Shown: in pieces, positions 1-10,173 of the stretch
Position numbering within the stretch: position 1 is the first letter of the stretch
Layout of the letters: each line of letters opens with the position of its first letter
Assembly: GCA_028065135.1 (NCBI GenBank)
Contig: JAPTWR010000025.1
Location: 1-28,162, forward strand
DNA: 28,162 nt
From: Acidithiobacillus sp.
GTDB lineage: Bacteria; Pseudomonadota; Gammaproteobacteria; Acidithiobacillales; Acidithiobacillaceae
Direction: 5' to 3'
Translations under genes and position numbers: made by a program
Notes under the pieces: model-generated
The model's input: the letters and a program-made list of their open reading frames with translations, nothing else
What the model was told of the DNA's origin: nothing
Databases searched by the model: none

Positions 1-21
1 CAGGATCAAACTCTCTCGTTC
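1..21 (-). rRNA. rrs: 16S rRNA, 5' end only (partial)
   Basis: The complement of bases 1-14 reads AGAGTTTGATCCTG, the universally conserved start of bacterial 16S rRNA (E. coli positions 8-21). Counting back seven bases puts the mature 5' end near position 21. Only this tip is in the window; the gene continues off the left edge on the minus strand, so nothing can be said about the rest of the operon. Confidence 0.9.
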
Positions 22-148
22 AATCCTTCTTAAAACAATACCAATCAGGGCAATTATCAACACATTTATGCGCTCATAATACCCTTGGGCCTAAACCCCA
101 CACATCTCCACTCGGCTGGAAAAGAACGATACAACGTACTGCGAATCT
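22..148 (-). other. Spacer / rRNA leader between tRNA-fMet and 16S rRNA
   Basis: This stretch lies between the 3' CCA of the tRNA and the 16S start, both on the minus strand. I see no terminator hairpin with a T-run. The only -10-like hexamer is TATTAT (complement of 76-81), which lacks a recognisable -35 at 16-18 bases. That favours read-through from the tRNA promoter into the rRNA, with this stretch as the leader. A separate weak rRNA promoter here cannot be excluded. Confidence 0.5.
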
Positions 149-225
<77 letters not shown>

Positions 226-237
226 ACAGGGTCTGTA

Positions 238-267
238 ACTATATCAGGCGATCTACTTTACTGTCAA
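238..267 (-). promoter_or_regulatory. Sigma-70-type promoter of the tRNA-fMet / rRNA transcript
   Basis: On the minus strand a perfect -35 TTGACA (262-267) is followed after 18 bases by TATAGT (238-243), five of six matches to the -10 consensus. The predicted transcript would start near 230, about five bases before the tRNA 5' end. This is the best promoter match in the window, as expected for a stable-RNA transcript. Confidence 0.8.
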
Positions 268-383
268 CACCCAATGTATTTGCTGCTCTCTTTGGGTCCT
301 CTGCCCCGCCGAGAGGACGAACTATACACGGGGGTATGGGGGCACGCAAGCGCTTTTTTTGCCCCCGGAGATGAAGCGCCTGT

Positions 384-1427
384 TCAGGCCGCCGGGGTGG
401 CGATGGAGGTCGGCGCGGGTGGCGGCGTCGCGGTGTTGGCATTGTCGCCATAGGGCGCAAAGTCATAGGGCTGGGCAGGCAACCGGGCGATCACCGCGGA
501 CAGCGTAGGGGCGTTGATATTGATGGCCGTGGGTATGGTATTGGGCTTTTCTACCAAATCGATGACCTGTTGCCAGTTAATCGTCCAGTTTTGCTGGGCC
601 TGCTTTTCAAAAAGACTGATGGCATCGACTGCGCGTTGTTGAGAGTTGCCGCCTTTTTTATAGGCTTCTATGGGTGCGAAACTTTGCAGATAGAGCTGGC
701 CGTTGCCACTCGTCCCGACAATATATGGCTGATCGATGGTCGTCACCGGCGTGCCCACCTTTACCATTTTAAAGAGCTGAACTTCGTTTTCGGGATAGAC
801 GTGGAAGCAGCCATGGCTGACCCGCATGCCGACACCCCAGGGCTTATTGGTGCCGTGAATAAAAATCTGCGACCAGCCCGTTTCCAGCGCCAGTTCACCC
901 ATGGGGTTGTCAGGGCCGGCGGGGAAGAACGCGGGTATGGGTTCCCCGGCCTTGGCATGCTCCTCCTGTATGTTTTTTGGCACTGTCCAGGTGGGGTTCC
1001 TGACTTTGGCAATGATGCGCGTGCTGCCCAGCGGATTCGGCCATTTTGGGCGGAAAATGCCCACCGGGAAGGTGTAGACCACATGCTGACCGGCGGGGAA
1101 ATAAAACAGGCGGCGCTCCGGAATATTGATGATGATCCCTCTCCACGGCTTGGGGGGGAGGATATATTGAGTGGGAATCAGTACATGGGTTCCAGCACCG
1201 GGAAGCCATGGATCGACGCCAGGGTTCGCAGCGCGGATTTCGTTATAGCCAAGATCGTAGTGGCGGGCGATATCGAGCAGTGTATCCTGATGCCGGGCGA
1301 TCACCACCTGAAGCTGTCCGACCATGTTGCTGCCGGTCGCGGGCAGGGGAAACTCCGCGGCAAAGGCAGAGCTGGAAAGCAGCATCGAACAACCGGCAAG
1401 GAGACTGGGGATAATGGGATATTTCAT
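384..1427 (-). CDS. LysM / L,D-transpeptidase (ErfK/YkuD family)
   Basis: 347-residue exported protein predicted to form or edit 3-3 peptidoglycan cross-links, or to attach envelope proteins, in the periplasm. The N-terminus is a signal peptide ending near AFA-AE (residue 23). An LLAGC sequence at 9-13 resembles a lipobox but sits inside a longer hydrophobic run, so type I cleavage is more likely. A LysM-like segment spans about 40-84, and the YkuD catalytic domain about 97-235, with HGTN at 191-194 and SHGC at 204-207 (Cys207 nucleophile). The residues after the cysteine are FHV, where most relatives have an Arg two residues after Cys. The tail is rich in Pro, Ala and Thr. The ATG overlaps the stop of the upstream Rof-like gene (ATGA), so it is probably translationally coupled as the last gene of the ftsK-serS operon. 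Confidence 0.9.
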   Translation of the reverse strand: MKYPIIPSLLAGCSMLLSSSAFAAEFPLPATGSNMVGQLQVVIARHQDTLLDIARHYDLGYNEIRAANPGVDPWLPGAGTHVLIPTQYILPPKPWRGIIINIPERRLFYFPAGQHVVYTFPVGIFRPKWPNPLGSTRIIAKVRNPTWTVPKNIQEEHAKAGEPIPAFFPAGPDNPMGELALETGWSQIFIHGTNKPWGVGMRVSHGCFHVYPENEVQLFKMVKVGTPVTTIDQPYIVGTSGNGQLYLQSFAPIEAYKKGGNSQQRAVDAISLFEKQAQQNWTINWQQVIDLVEKPNTIPTAININAPTLSAVIARLPAQPYDFAPYGDNANTATPPPAPTSIATPAA

Positions 1428-1657
1428 GGTGCAGTATTTTCCTGGACTTGTTGAATATGGGTAAGATCAATCTCGACATCACCGTCGGCCTGACGCAGAC
1501 GCAGCCATTCCCTGCCCTGCGCGGTCCAGACGTCGAGAATAATGCCGATTTGCCACGTGCCATCCGCCAAACGCAAACGCAGTGAACGACGCTGCATCGC
1601 GGCCAACTCTAAGGCGCTGTGCAGTGCGCAACTCACTGGTTCGCAGGTCGAGTGCAC
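1424..1657 (-). CDS. rof: Rof-like Rho-binding antiterminator (small protein, GTG start)
   Basis: A 77-residue reading frame that fits between serS and the L,D-transpeptidase gene. From memory of E. coli Rof (YaeO), the alignment is collinear from the first residue: a Pro-Val/Ile-x-Cys segment at 7-10, the diagnostic LELA at 16-19, an L-R-L-x-x-DG strand-turn at 26-33, then WLRL and an acidic-Leu-x-x-I stretch near the end. Rof binds Rho and inhibits termination. The GTG at 1655-1657 is chosen because it starts at the same alignment position as Rof and lies four bases after the serS stop, with AAGG about nine bases upstream. An internal ATG at 1597 would remove the conserved N-terminus. The stop overlaps the next ATG. 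The assignment rests on remembered homology and was not searched. Confidence 0.7.
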   Translation of the reverse strand: MHSTCEPVSCALHSALELAAMQRRSLRLRLADGTWQIGIILDVWTAQGREWLRLRQADGDVEIDLTHIQQVQENTAP

Positions 1658-1661
1658 GGGT

Positions 1662-2927
1662 TCAGGCCTTAACGACGTCCAACCCGCCGAGGTAGGGACG
1701 CAAGGCGGTAGGAATTTCGATACTACCATCGGCGCGCTGATGGTTTTCCAGAAGGGCAACCAGGGTGCGACCAATAGCGAGGCCGGAACCATTGAGAGTA
1801 TGGGCGAGTTGCGGCTTGCCGTCTTCTGCGCGGTAGCGTAACCGCAGGCGGCGCGCCTGAAAGCTTTCGAAATTGCTGCAGGAGCTGATTTCCCGGTACT
1901 GATTCTGGCCCGGCAGCCAGACTTCGAGATCATAGGTCTTGGCAGCGCTGAAACCCAAATCCCCCGCGCAGAGGGCCATCACCCGGTAGGGCAACTCCAG
2001 AAGTTGCAATACCTTTTCGGCATGGGCGGTGAGTGCTTCGTGGGCCCGGCAGGAATCCTCTGGACGGACGATCTGCACCAACTCCACCTTGTCGAACTGA
2101 TGCTGGCGGATCATGCCACGAGTGTCGCGCCCATAAGCCCCCGCTTCGCGCCGAAAACAAGGGGTGTAAGCACAGAAGCGTTGCGGCAGGATACCGACAA
2201 TCTCACCGCGCAGAAGATTGGTAAGCGGCACTTCGGCAGTGGGGATCAGGTAATAGGGGTCGTCCCTCAAAGCAAAAAGGTCTTCTTCGAATTTGGGGAG
2301 CTGCCCAGTGCCGAAGAGGGAGTCAGCGTTGGCGAGAAAGGGCGGCGCGATTTCGCAGTAGCCGTGTTCCGTCGTATGCAAATCCAGCATGAATTGCGTC
2401 AGGGCGCGCTCAAGACGGGCACCGAGGCCACGCAACACCGCAAAACGGGCGCCAGCGAGGCGAGCGCCCGCCGCGAAATCAATAATACCCAAGTCCTCGC
2501 CCAGATCGACATGGTCGCGAGGAGGGAAATCGAAGGCGCGGGGTGTGCCCCAGTGACGCAACACCACATTGTCACTTTCATCGCGGCCATCGGGCACTGA
2601 ATCCTGCGGGATATTGGGCAGGTTGCTGGTCAGCTTCTCCCATTCGGCAAGGATGCTTTCCAGAGATTGCTCCAGGGTCCTGATCTCTTCGCCGTGCTGC
2701 GCCGCCGCGGTCTGCATCGCGCTGGTATCGAGCCCCTGACGGCGCGCCTGACCGACCTGTCTGGAGGCTTCATTGCGGGCGTTGCGCACTTCTTCGAGCT
2801 GAATCTGCAGGGTTTTGCGCTGCTGGTCGAGGGTGCTCAGGGCCGTCACATCCAGAGTGAAGTGACGGCGGGCGAGGCCTGCGGCTACTTTTTCTGGTGC
2901 GCTGCGCAGCAAGCTGGGATCAAGCAT
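1662..2927 (-). CDS. serS: Seryl-tRNA synthetase
   Basis: 421-residue cytosolic class II aminoacyl-tRNA synthetase that charges tRNA-Ser (and tRNA-Sec where present). The N-terminal 100 or so residues form the long antiparallel coiled-coil arm that holds the tRNA. The catalytic domain shows motif 2 ([14 protein letters not shown]) and motif 3 ([11 protein letters not shown]), both typical of SerRS. The start MLDPSLL matches the family N-terminus (MLDPNLL in E. coli) and has GAG about ten bases upstream. An upstream ATG at 2963 would add 12 residues lying inside rarA. The chosen start overlaps the rarA stop by eight bases, as expected for a coupled operon. Length is close to the 430 residues of E. 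coli. Confidence 0.96.
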   Translation of the reverse strand: MLDPSLLRSAPEKVAAGLARRHFTLDVTALSTLDQQRKTLQIQLEEVRNARNEASRQVGQARRQGLDTSAMQTAAAQHGEEIRTLEQSLESILAEWEKLTSNLPNIPQDSVPDGRDESDNVVLRHWGTPRAFDFPPRDHVDLGEDLGIIDFAAGARLAGARFAVLRGLGARLERALTQFMLDLHTTEHGYCEIAPPFLANADSLFGTGQLPKFEEDLFALRDDPYYLIPTAEVPLTNLLRGEIVGILPQRFCAYTPCFRREAGAYGRDTRGMIRQHQFDKVELVQIVRPEDSCRAHEALTAHAEKVLQLLELPYRVMALCAGDLGFSAAKTYDLEVWLPGQNQYREISSCSNFESFQARRLRLRYRAEDGKPQLAHTLNGSGLAIGRTLVALLENHQRADGSIEIPTALRPYLGGLDVVKA

Positions 2928-4251
2928 GGGGGTTTTTCTCTCGGACAGATTGACGATGGGCATTTATCCAGCGTAGACGTTCTTGGATACGGGCTTCCAG
3001 ACCGCGGTCGCTGGGGTCATAAAAATGGGTCTGACGCAGGCCGGGGGGCAAATAATGCTGCTCCGGGGCGATGGCGTCGGGATAGTCGTGATCGTATTGA
3101 TATTCCTTGCCATAATCCAGTGTTTTGAGCAGTTTCGTGGGCGCGTTGCGCAGATGGAGGGGCACCTCCGCAGTACCACCCGCCTTGACGGCGGTGCGCA
3201 CAGCATTCCAGGCATCGTAGACGCGGTTACTTTTGGGGCAGCTGGCGAGGTAGACCGTGGCTTGCGCGAGGGCCAGTTCTCCCTCGGGCGAACCGAGAAA
3301 GGCATAGGCGTCCTTGGCGGCGAGGGCCATATCCATAGCCCGCGGGTCAGCGAGGCCGATATCTTCAGAAGCCATGCGCACCAGACGGCGGGCGAGATAC
3401 AAGGGATCGGCGCCCCCATCGAGCATTCGCGCCAGCCAGTAGAGCGCCGCATCGGGGTCGGAACCGCGCAGAGACTTGTGAAAAGCGGAGATTTCGTCGT
3501 AAAAGGCTTCACCGCCCTTGTCGAAGCGTCGCCAGGATTGACCGCTGGCCGCGGCGACGATTTCGGCAGTGATCTGTGTGTTACCCGCCTGCACCGGGGC
3601 CAATTGTACCGCGAGGTCCAGCAGATTGAGGAGACGACGGGCATCGCCGTCGGCGGCGGTCAGCAAACCCTTGCGTACTTCCGGGGACATCTCTATCGCC
3701 AGATCACCCAGACCGAGCACACTATCAGCAAGGGCGTGATCGAGCACCGTGCCGAGTTCTTCACCAGTCAGCGCTTTGAGAACATAGACGCGCGCCCGGG
3801 ACAGCAGGGCGTTGACCAGGGCGAAGCTGGGGTTTTCCGTCGTTGCGCCGATGAGGGTCACGACGCCTTCTTCCACATGGGGCAGCAGGGCGTCCTGTTG
3901 GCTTTTGTTGAAGCGATGGATTTCATCGATGAAGAGGACCGTGCCCTGGCCCAGAGACTGGGCGGCCTCGGCGCTGGTGACGGCGGCGCGGATTTCTCGT
4001 ACTCCGCTGTTGACGGCAGACAGAATCTGGAAGTGCTGGCCAGCGGCATGGGCGAGGAGTTGCGCCAAGGTGGTTTTGCCACTGCCCGGCGGACCCCAGA
4101 GAATCATGGAGTGCAGATGCCCGGCCTGCACCATGGCCCGCAATGGACCGCCCTTGCCGAGCAGATGGTTCTGCCCGACATAGGCGCCCAGCGTCTGGGG
4201 ACGCATACGGGCCGCCAGCGGGCGAGGGTCGCTACCGGGCAATGCTGCCAT
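2920..4251 (-). CDS. rarA: Replication-associated recombination protein A (AAA+ ATPase)
   Basis: 443 residues, close to E. coli RarA/MgsA (447). This clamp-loader-like ATPase acts at stalled replication forks and on single-stranded DNA ends. The N-terminus contains the family signature PLAARMRP (11-18). Walker A is GPPGSGKT at 53-60, Walker B VLFIDE at 105-110, followed by the HRFNKSQQD segment, and a GATTENPSF sensor region lies near 135-145. The C-terminal half carries the RarA/MgsA tetramerisation domain. It lies between a FadL-like gene (27 bases upstream) and serS (8-base overlap). The rarA-serS adjacency is the same as in E. coli. The ribosome-binding site is weak. Confidence 0.95.
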   Translation of the reverse strand: MAALPGSDPRPLAARMRPQTLGAYVGQNHLLGKGGPLRAMVQAGHLHSMILWGPPGSGKTTLAQLLAHAAGQHFQILSAVNSGVREIRAAVTSAEAAQSLGQGTVLFIDEIHRFNKSQQDALLPHVEEGVVTLIGATTENPSFALVNALLSRARVYVLKALTGEELGTVLDHALADSVLGLGDLAIEMSPEVRKGLLTAADGDARRLLNLLDLAVQLAPVQAGNTQITAEIVAAASGQSWRRFDKGGEAFYDEISAFHKSLRGSDPDAALYWLARMLDGGADPLYLARRLVRMASEDIGLADPRAMDMALAAKDAYAFLGSPEGELALAQATVYLASCPKSNRVYDAWNAVRTAVKAGGTAEVPLHLRNAPTKLLKTLDYGKEYQYDHDYPDAIAPEQHYLPPGLRQTHFYDPSDRGLEARIQERLRWINAHRQSVREKNPHA

Positions 4252-4278
4252 GGGCGTTCGGCTCGGGCAGCCTATCCC

Positions 4279-5346
4279 TTAAAAGTCCCGGGAAATGGCG
4301 GCGCCGAAGTTGAGGGTGCTGGCTTTGTAGGTGCCGGGAAACCTGTGATTATATGAAGAGGTGTTACCGGAAATAGCATAAGAAACGCCCAAATCATAAT
4401 GCCACGGACCCAACCCCACACCGACGCCAAAAGAGGCCAGATTACTGCTGGCCGTGGGTATCGCTGCCTGAATGCTGGAACCACTGGTGGGGCTGCCCTC
4501 GTGGGCGAGCCCACCGCGGAACTCAAGATCCTGATTCAGGTGATAGCTGAGCCCGATACGATAGGCCATGGCGGACTTCCAGCCGAGGCTGCCATAGCCG
4601 GGCAACTGGGCATTGCTCCAGTCATTCCAGTCCACATCCAGTTCGGTGGCAAAGCGCGGGGTGAAGCGATAGCGGACACCTGCCTGCACGCGACTGGGGA
4701 GGTCAACACTGCCACCGCCTGAAGAAATACTGGCCGCCGAGCGGTAACTGAGTCCCGCATTGAAGCGCTCCGTGGTGTAGAAAAGCCCGACGTTACCGCC
4801 GACACCCCCACCACTACCGGAGTTGGGGCCAAAGGTTGCGCTCAACGTCTGGTAATAATCCAGACCCACCCCAACGCTCAGATTGGGCAGCAGCAAATAG
4901 GCAACACCCGGATTCACATCAATGATCTGCAAATTATTTTTCCACTGCGTAGCACCAAAAGTCCCGGCAGGCCAGGTGTTGTTGGTGTTGAAGGGCGAAG
5001 TGATACCGAGACCAACCGCCAGCGGGAGGTCATTAAAACGATGGGTCACAAAGAGATTGGGCAGAATCTGCATATTGCTGCTGGCGTCGTAAGTAACATT
5101 GCTGTTATCCACTTTGTAAGCAGGGCGCATCGCGAGAATATCCAAGCCCACCCGGGTACCCGGGAAGAAGACCATGTCCGCAGGATTGTCGGCAAAGCTG
5201 CTGACGGGTCCGCCATCGGCTACCGTGGCACCTGCTTCCGAAAGTCCCACCACGGAGGTCGGCGCGGCAAAACCTGCGGCATGGGATTGCGCAGCCACTA
5301 ACAGGCCGAGGGTAACGAGGGCGAGGCGGGTCTTCAAAGCCGACAT
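4279..5346 (-). CDS. FadL / OmpP1 / TodX-family outer-membrane transporter
   Basis: 355 residues with a clear signal peptide (cleavage near SHA-AG, 23/24). The mature N-terminus starts AGFA and continues with GLSEAGATVADGGPVSSFADNPADM, which matches the FadL hatch pattern of Gly/Ala repeats followed by NPA-x-M. The rest shows alternating polar and aromatic strands typical of a beta-barrel and ends in Phe (SRDF), a common outer-membrane sorting end. The family carries long-chain fatty acids or other hydrophobic compounds across the outer membrane; the substrate cannot be read here. It is shorter than E. coli FadL (about 420-450). A good RBS (CTGGAG) precedes the ATG. It sits between lolA and rarA, which are adjacent in enteric bacteria, so it appears to be an insertion into a conserved operon. 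Confidence 0.85.
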   Translation of the reverse strand: MSALKTRLALVTLGLLVAAQSHAAGFAAPTSVVGLSEAGATVADGGPVSSFADNPADMVFFPGTRVGLDILAMRPAYKVDNSNVTYDASSNMQILPNLFVTHRFNDLPLAVGLGITSPFNTNNTWPAGTFGATQWKNNLQIIDVNPGVAYLLLPNLSVGVGLDYYQTLSATFGPNSGSGGGVGGNVGLFYTTERFNAGLSYRSAASISSGGGSVDLPSRVQAGVRYRFTPRFATELDVDWNDWSNAQLPGYGSLGWKSAMAYRIGLSYHLNQDLEFRGGLAHEGSPTSGSSIQAAIPTASSNLASFGVGVGLGPWHYDLGVSYAISGNTSSYNHRFPGTYKASTLNFGAAISRDF

Positions 5347-5364
5347 GCAGTGCTCCAGAAAAAA

Positions 5365-6015
5365 TTATTGCGAGAGAACATCCACACCGGCTGGCGGAGT
5401 GAACTGAAACTCCTGCGCCGAAATGGGGTGATTGACTTTAATATGTGTAAAGCGGAGGACCGTCTGTTGCTGAAAGGCATCTTCCATGCGCATCTGGCGC
5501 AGTGCGCCCTGCGCGTCAAAACCCATGCGCAGATCCGTGAAGCCTTGATCCTGACCCGTTTTGGGATGGAGCAGGAGCCAGTGAAGACCGTCTTTTTGAC
5601 CCAGGTCAGTGATCTTGAAGCGCTGGCCGAGGTCATCGTTGCCGGCGATCAGCGCCGCAGGGGTCGATCCGAGGGCTTTGCCGAGAGGCTGTACCGTGGC
5701 CTGCTCCAAAGCGGGTTCGTAGAGCCAGACCTTCTCACCGTTGGATACAATTATTTGCCCGTTGTTGCCGCTATAATCCCAGCGGAATTTGCCGGGGCGG
5801 GAAATCCACAGCTTGCCACTGGCACGCTTGACGATCTGGCCGTCATGGTTGGCTACCTCCTGACTGAACTGGGCCGTGATGGTGTGGGTTTTCTGGAAAA
5901 AACCCTGCAACATCGCCAGGCCCGTGGCAGCGGCCGCGTACTGGACACCGCCCAAAATCAGCAGCGGCACCCAAAACCAGCGAGCCAAACGTAAGGCCGG
6001 TAATGGGTCGCGCAT
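5365..6015 (-). CDS. lolA: Outer-membrane lipoprotein carrier protein LolA
   Basis: 216-residue periplasmic chaperone that takes lipoproteins from LolCDE and hands them to LolB at the outer membrane. It has a signal peptide (hydrophobic core WVPLLILGGV, cleavage near AAA at about residue 28). The LolA signature SGKLWISRPGKFRWDY lies near 65-80, and the pattern of beta strands continues to the end. The start at 6015 is chosen because it gives a normal signal peptide 13 bases after the ftsK stop. The frame remains open upstream to 6102, but that would add 29 residues overlapping ftsK. No strong RBS is visible for either choice. The ftsK-lolA order is the classical one. Confidence 0.92.
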   Translation of the reverse strand: MRDPLPALRLARWFWVPLLILGGVQYAAAATGLAMLQGFFQKTHTITAQFSQEVANHDGQIVKRASGKLWISRPGKFRWDYSGNNGQIIVSNGEKVWLYEPALEQATVQPLGKALGSTPAALIAGNDDLGQRFKITDLGQKDGLHWLLLHPKTGQDQGFTDLRMGFDAQGALRQMRMEDAFQQQTVLRFTHIKVNHPISAQEFQFTPPAGVDVLSQ

Positions 6016-6028
6016 AAAGTGCAAATGG

Positions 6029-8302
6029 TCAGTCCCGACCGGGCGGTGCTGCTGCATAGATTTCTCTGCTCCCATTACTTTGCAAGGGACCGACCACACC
6101 AACCCGCTCCATCTCTTCGATCATGCGGGCGGCCCGATTATAGCCCACCTTGAGTTGCCGCTGCACGTAAGAGATGCTCGCCTTGCGACTACTGGTAACG
6201 ATGGCCACCGCCTGATCATAGAGGGGATCGGCATCTTCCCCGCCTTCTCCGTCCATGCCCTCGCCATCGCCACTCTCATTACCCTGCACAATACGCTCGT
6301 CGTATTGTGGCGCGCCCAACTGACGCAGGGACTCCACCACGCGATGAACTTCCTCATCGCTGACAAAAGCCCCATGCACCCGCAACGGGTAACCGGAGCC
6401 GGGCGGCAGATAGAGCATGTCGCCCTGGCCCAGCAAGGTCTCCGCCCCCATCTGATCGAGAATGGTACGCGAGTCGATACGCGACGAAACCTGAAAGGCA
6501 ATGCGGGTGGGGACGTTGGCCTTGATCAGTCCGGTGATTACATCCACCGACGGACGCTGGGTCGCCATAATGAGGTGCAGACCGGCAGCGCGCGCTTTCT
6601 GGGCCAGTCGGGTGATCAAGGTTTCCACCTGTTTACCGACCACCATCATCAGGTCCGCGAACTCATCAATGATCACCACGATAGCAGGCAGCGCGCTCAG
6701 CGCCACGGGCTCGCCATCCATATCTTTATCCGGACCCGGCAGGGGATGTCCCGAAGCTGCCGCTTCCCGCACTTTCTGATTATATCCGGCCAGGTTGCGC
6801 ACTCCGGCAAAGGCCATGAGCTTATAACGCCGTTCCATCTCCGCCACGCACCAGCGCAAGGCGTTCGCGGCCTCCTTCATATCCGTTACCACCGGCGCCA
6901 GCAGATGGGGGATGCCCTCATAGATGGACAACTCCAACATCTTGGGATCCACCATAATCAGGCGGACGTCGTCAGCAGTCGCCTTAAAGAGAATGCTGAG
7001 AATCATGGCATTGACGCCCACAGACTTGCCGGCGCCGGTGGTTCCGGCCACCAGCAGATGGGGCATCTTCGCCAGATCGGCGGACACCGGCTGACCGCCG
7101 ATATCCTGTCCCAGTGCCAGCGTTAGATGGCTTTTGCTCTGGGTAAAACTGTGACTGGAAAGCACCTCGGAGAGACGCACCGTGCGCCGCTTGAGGTTCG
7201 GCACTTCGATGCCCATGGTGGCCTTACCGGGAATGGCTTCCACCACACGCACCCGCGCCGCCAGCACGCGCGAAAGGTCTTTACTGAGACCGGCGATCTG
7301 GCTGACTTTGACCCCCGGTGCCGGCTCTATTTCAAAACGGGTAATCACTGGTCCGGGATGAGCCGCCACCACGGTTGCCTGCACCCCGAAATCGGCCAGC
7401 TTTTCTTCCAGCATGCGCGACTGCTGCGCCAGCACTTCGGGTTGCAACTGGGAACTGGGGTCTTCCGCATCTGCCGGATCGAGCAGGGCAAGATCGGGAA
7501 GACCATCAGCACGCGGCGGCCCTACGGGTGCGGGCAGTGGTAACTGCCGACTGCCTTTAACGACGGCCTGAGTCGGCGCTGCTGCCGGAGATGTTTTTCG
7601 CACGGCAGGCGCCAGCGTCGTGATCAGCACAGGGGCCGTTTCTTGGGCGACCACCCGCCGCCGCAAAGGCCAGCGCAGGTGTGGTCGTGGCAAAGAAAGG
7701 TGCAGAGCGCGGATATGCGCCGCCATCGCGCGTGGTCCCAGGCCAGTGAGCAGAAACACACCGAGCACAAACAGCAGCAGAAAGAGCAATATGCTACCAC
7801 CCACGCCGATAAAAGGCTGGGTATGGACACTGATTTCCTGCCCGAGGATACCGCCCGCGCCGTCTCCGGCAATGGGCCACCACTCCGTGGGCCAAGTCAG
7901 CGCGAGAAAACTGGTCAGACCCAGCGCGACGGCAACAGCGCCCAAAGGGGCCGCCCAGCGCCCCGGATACTGACGGAACCAACACCGCCATAGCTGCCAG
8001 GCCCACACGCCCAGCTCCACAGGGAGGAGCCAGGCGATCATACCAAAAATCTGCACCAAAAAATCAGCGAGATAGGCGCCAGCCTCACCACCCCAATTGT
8101 GCACCTGGGCACCTTTACCACTACTAAACCAGCTGGGATCGGAGGGATGAAAACTGAGCACGGACATTGCCATGAAGGCTGCCACCGCGATCATCAGCAG
8201 CAGCAGCGCCTCGCGGCGCCACGGTTTGACACGCGACAGTTGAACCGGCTTTGCGGGGGCAGGCCGGGAGCCTCGGGACACGTTACGGGCAGTGGAACTC
8301 AT
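6029..8302 (-). CDS. ftsK: DNA translocase FtsK
   Basis: 757-residue septal DNA pump that moves chromosome ends during division and activates XerCD at dif. The N-terminus has four or so membrane segments (about 30-50, 75-105, 117-137, 165-188), followed by a short Pro/Ala-rich linker, much shorter than in E. coli FtsK (1,329 aa). The motor has Walker A GTTGAGKS at 420-427 and Walker B VIIDEFAD at 543-550. The C-terminal gamma winged helix (about 690-752, including [15 protein letters not shown]) reads KOPS sequences. The ATG at 8302 is firm on the upstream side because an in-frame TAG lies a few codons before it. No Shine-Dalgarno is visible. It is the first gene of the long minus-strand operon. 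Confidence 0.96.
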   Translation of the reverse strand: MSSTARNVSRGSRPAPAKPVQLSRVKPWRREALLLLMIAVAAFMAMSVLSFHPSDPSWFSSGKGAQVHNWGGEAGAYLADFLVQIFGMIAWLLPVELGVWAWQLWRCWFRQYPGRWAAPLGAVAVALGLTSFLALTWPTEWWPIAGDGAGGILGQEISVHTQPFIGVGGSILLFLLLFVLGVFLLTGLGPRAMAAHIRALHLSLPRPHLRWPLRRRVVAQETAPVLITTLAPAVRKTSPAAAPTQAVVKGSRQLPLPAPVGPPRADGLPDLALLDPADAEDPSSQLQPEVLAQQSRMLEEKLADFGVQATVVAAHPGPVITRFEIEPAPGVKVSQIAGLSKDLSRVLAARVRVVEAIPGKATMGIEVPNLKRRTVRLSEVLSSHSFTQSKSHLTLALGQDIGGQPVSADLAKMPHLLVAGTTGAGKSVGVNAMILSILFKATADDVRLIMVDPKMLELSIYEGIPHLLAPVVTDMKEAANALRWCVAEMERRYKLMAFAGVRNLAGYNQKVREAAASGHPLPGPDKDMDGEPVALSALPAIVVIIDEFADLMMVVGKQVETLITRLAQKARAAGLHLIMATQRPSVDVITGLIKANVPTRIAFQVSSRIDSRTILDQMGAETLLGQGDMLYLPPGSGYPLRVHGAFVSDEEVHRVVESLRQLGAPQYDERIVQGNESGDGEGMDGEGGEDADPLYDQAVAIVTSSRKASISYVQRQLKVGYNRAARMIEEMERVGVVGPLQSNGSREIYAAAPPGRD

Positions 8303-8308
8303 ACCGGC

Positions 8309-8337
8309 ACGCTAAACGACCCCTGCACGGGTGTCAA
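8309..8337 (-). promoter_or_regulatory. Candidate ftsK promoter (possibly leaderless)
   Basis: On the minus strand a perfect -35 TTGACA (8332-8337) is followed after 17 bases by TAGCGT (8309-8314). The -10 keeps only the conserved first two and last bases. The expected transcription start falls at or within a base or two of the ftsK ATG (8302), which would give a leaderless mRNA. That fits the absence of an RBS. The rest of the 262-base ftsK-trxB gap (8303-8564) shows no ORF or hairpin I can defend, and no clear trxB promoter. Confidence 0.4.
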
Positions 8338-8486
8338 GGAGATGCCGGGAAAGAAAGGCAAAGAAATGCTATTGTTAGCGGCTTCTAATGGTTCAGATGC
8401 AGGCGTTTATTTCGTGCCATCCGAATATCACATCAGGACGGAAGGCAGGGACGACAGCGTGGAAATGGTGTTAGACTTTTCGCTAG

Positions 8487-9533
<1,047 letters not shown>

Positions 9534-9537
9534 GCAC

Positions 9538-10113
9538 ATGGGGCGGCGGCCACATGAGCCGGAGAAGCAAGAGCCGGTGACCGATGCAGAAGAAGCAGAT
9601 TGCTTTCTGCGGGCGGTGGCTGATGTCCGGCCCCTGCCAGCGCCGCCGCCTCCCCCACGTCCTGTACCACCACCGCCCTTGCCGCAGCAGCGGCATCGGG
9701 ATGATCTGGCCGTTCTCGAAGTACTGGACCACGGTCTGAGCGGCGATGAAGTCTTGGAATCCGGAGACGAATGGCTTTATTTGCGGTCCGGCTTATCTCC
9801 GGCGCTGCTGCGGGACTTGCGCCGGGGACGGTTCCGGATTCAGGAGCGGCTCGATCTGCATGGCTGTACCGTAGAAGAGGCGCGCACTGAACTCGCGGCA
9901 TTTTTGCGGGAAGCGCGGCAATGGCGCTGGACGTGCATCTGCGTCATCCATGGCAAAGGACTGGGATCCCCTGGTCGTGTTCCCGTCCTGAAAAGACTGG
10001 TGGGCGGCTGGCTGATGCGTCACCAGGAGGTGCTGGCCTTTGCTCAGGCTCGCCCTGAAGAAGGGGGCAGCGGTGCATTGCGTGTTCTGCTGGGCTGGTC
10101 GCGTCGAAGATAA
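9538..10113 (+). CDS. Smr-domain endonuclease, SmrB-like
   Basis: 191 residues. The N-terminal half is charged with a proline-rich tract (about 32-50). The C-terminal Smr domain carries DLHG at 106-109, a helix VEEARTELAAFL, the second motif HGKG at 138-141, and a closing beta strand LRVLL. This layout and length match E. coli SmrB (YfcN, 183 aa), a nuclease that cleaves mRNA between collided ribosomes to start rescue. The nuclease role here is by family. The gene starts four bases after the trxB stop, and the end of trxB supplies GAGGA as RBS. Downstream is a 60-base convergent gap with merR containing no evident terminator. Confidence 0.85.
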   Translation: MGRRPHEPEKQEPVTDAEEADCFLRAVADVRPLPAPPPPPRPVPPPPLPQQRHRDDLAVLEVLDHGLSGDEVLESGDEWLYLRSGLSPALLRDLRRGRFRIQERLDLHGCTVEEARTELAAFLREARQWRWTCICVIHGKGLGSPGRVPVLKRLVGGWLMRHQEVLAFAQARPEEGGSGALRVLLGWSRRR

Positions 10114-10173
10114 GCACCAAGCCACGAAGCACGCTCAGTTCTGCGCCACGTGTTGTAGGGCGGCTGTGGCTAA

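Noticed and set aside
329..368. Possible terminator after the L,D-transpeptidase gene (GGGGGC...GCCCCC with an A/T run)
   Set aside because: The pairing arms enclose a loop of about 17 bases and the homopolymer run is inside the loop, not after the stem on the minus strand, so it is not a convincing intrinsic terminator.
570..1454. Plus-strand ORF (294 aa) opposite the L,D-transpeptidase
   Set aside because: The minus frame has a signal peptide and catalytic HGC motif; the plus frame has neither.
2983..4356. Long plus-strand ORF (457 aa) opposite rarA
   Set aside because: It lies almost wholly antisense to a clearly conserved rarA, shows no recognisable domain, and arises from the GC-rich codon pattern of the true gene.
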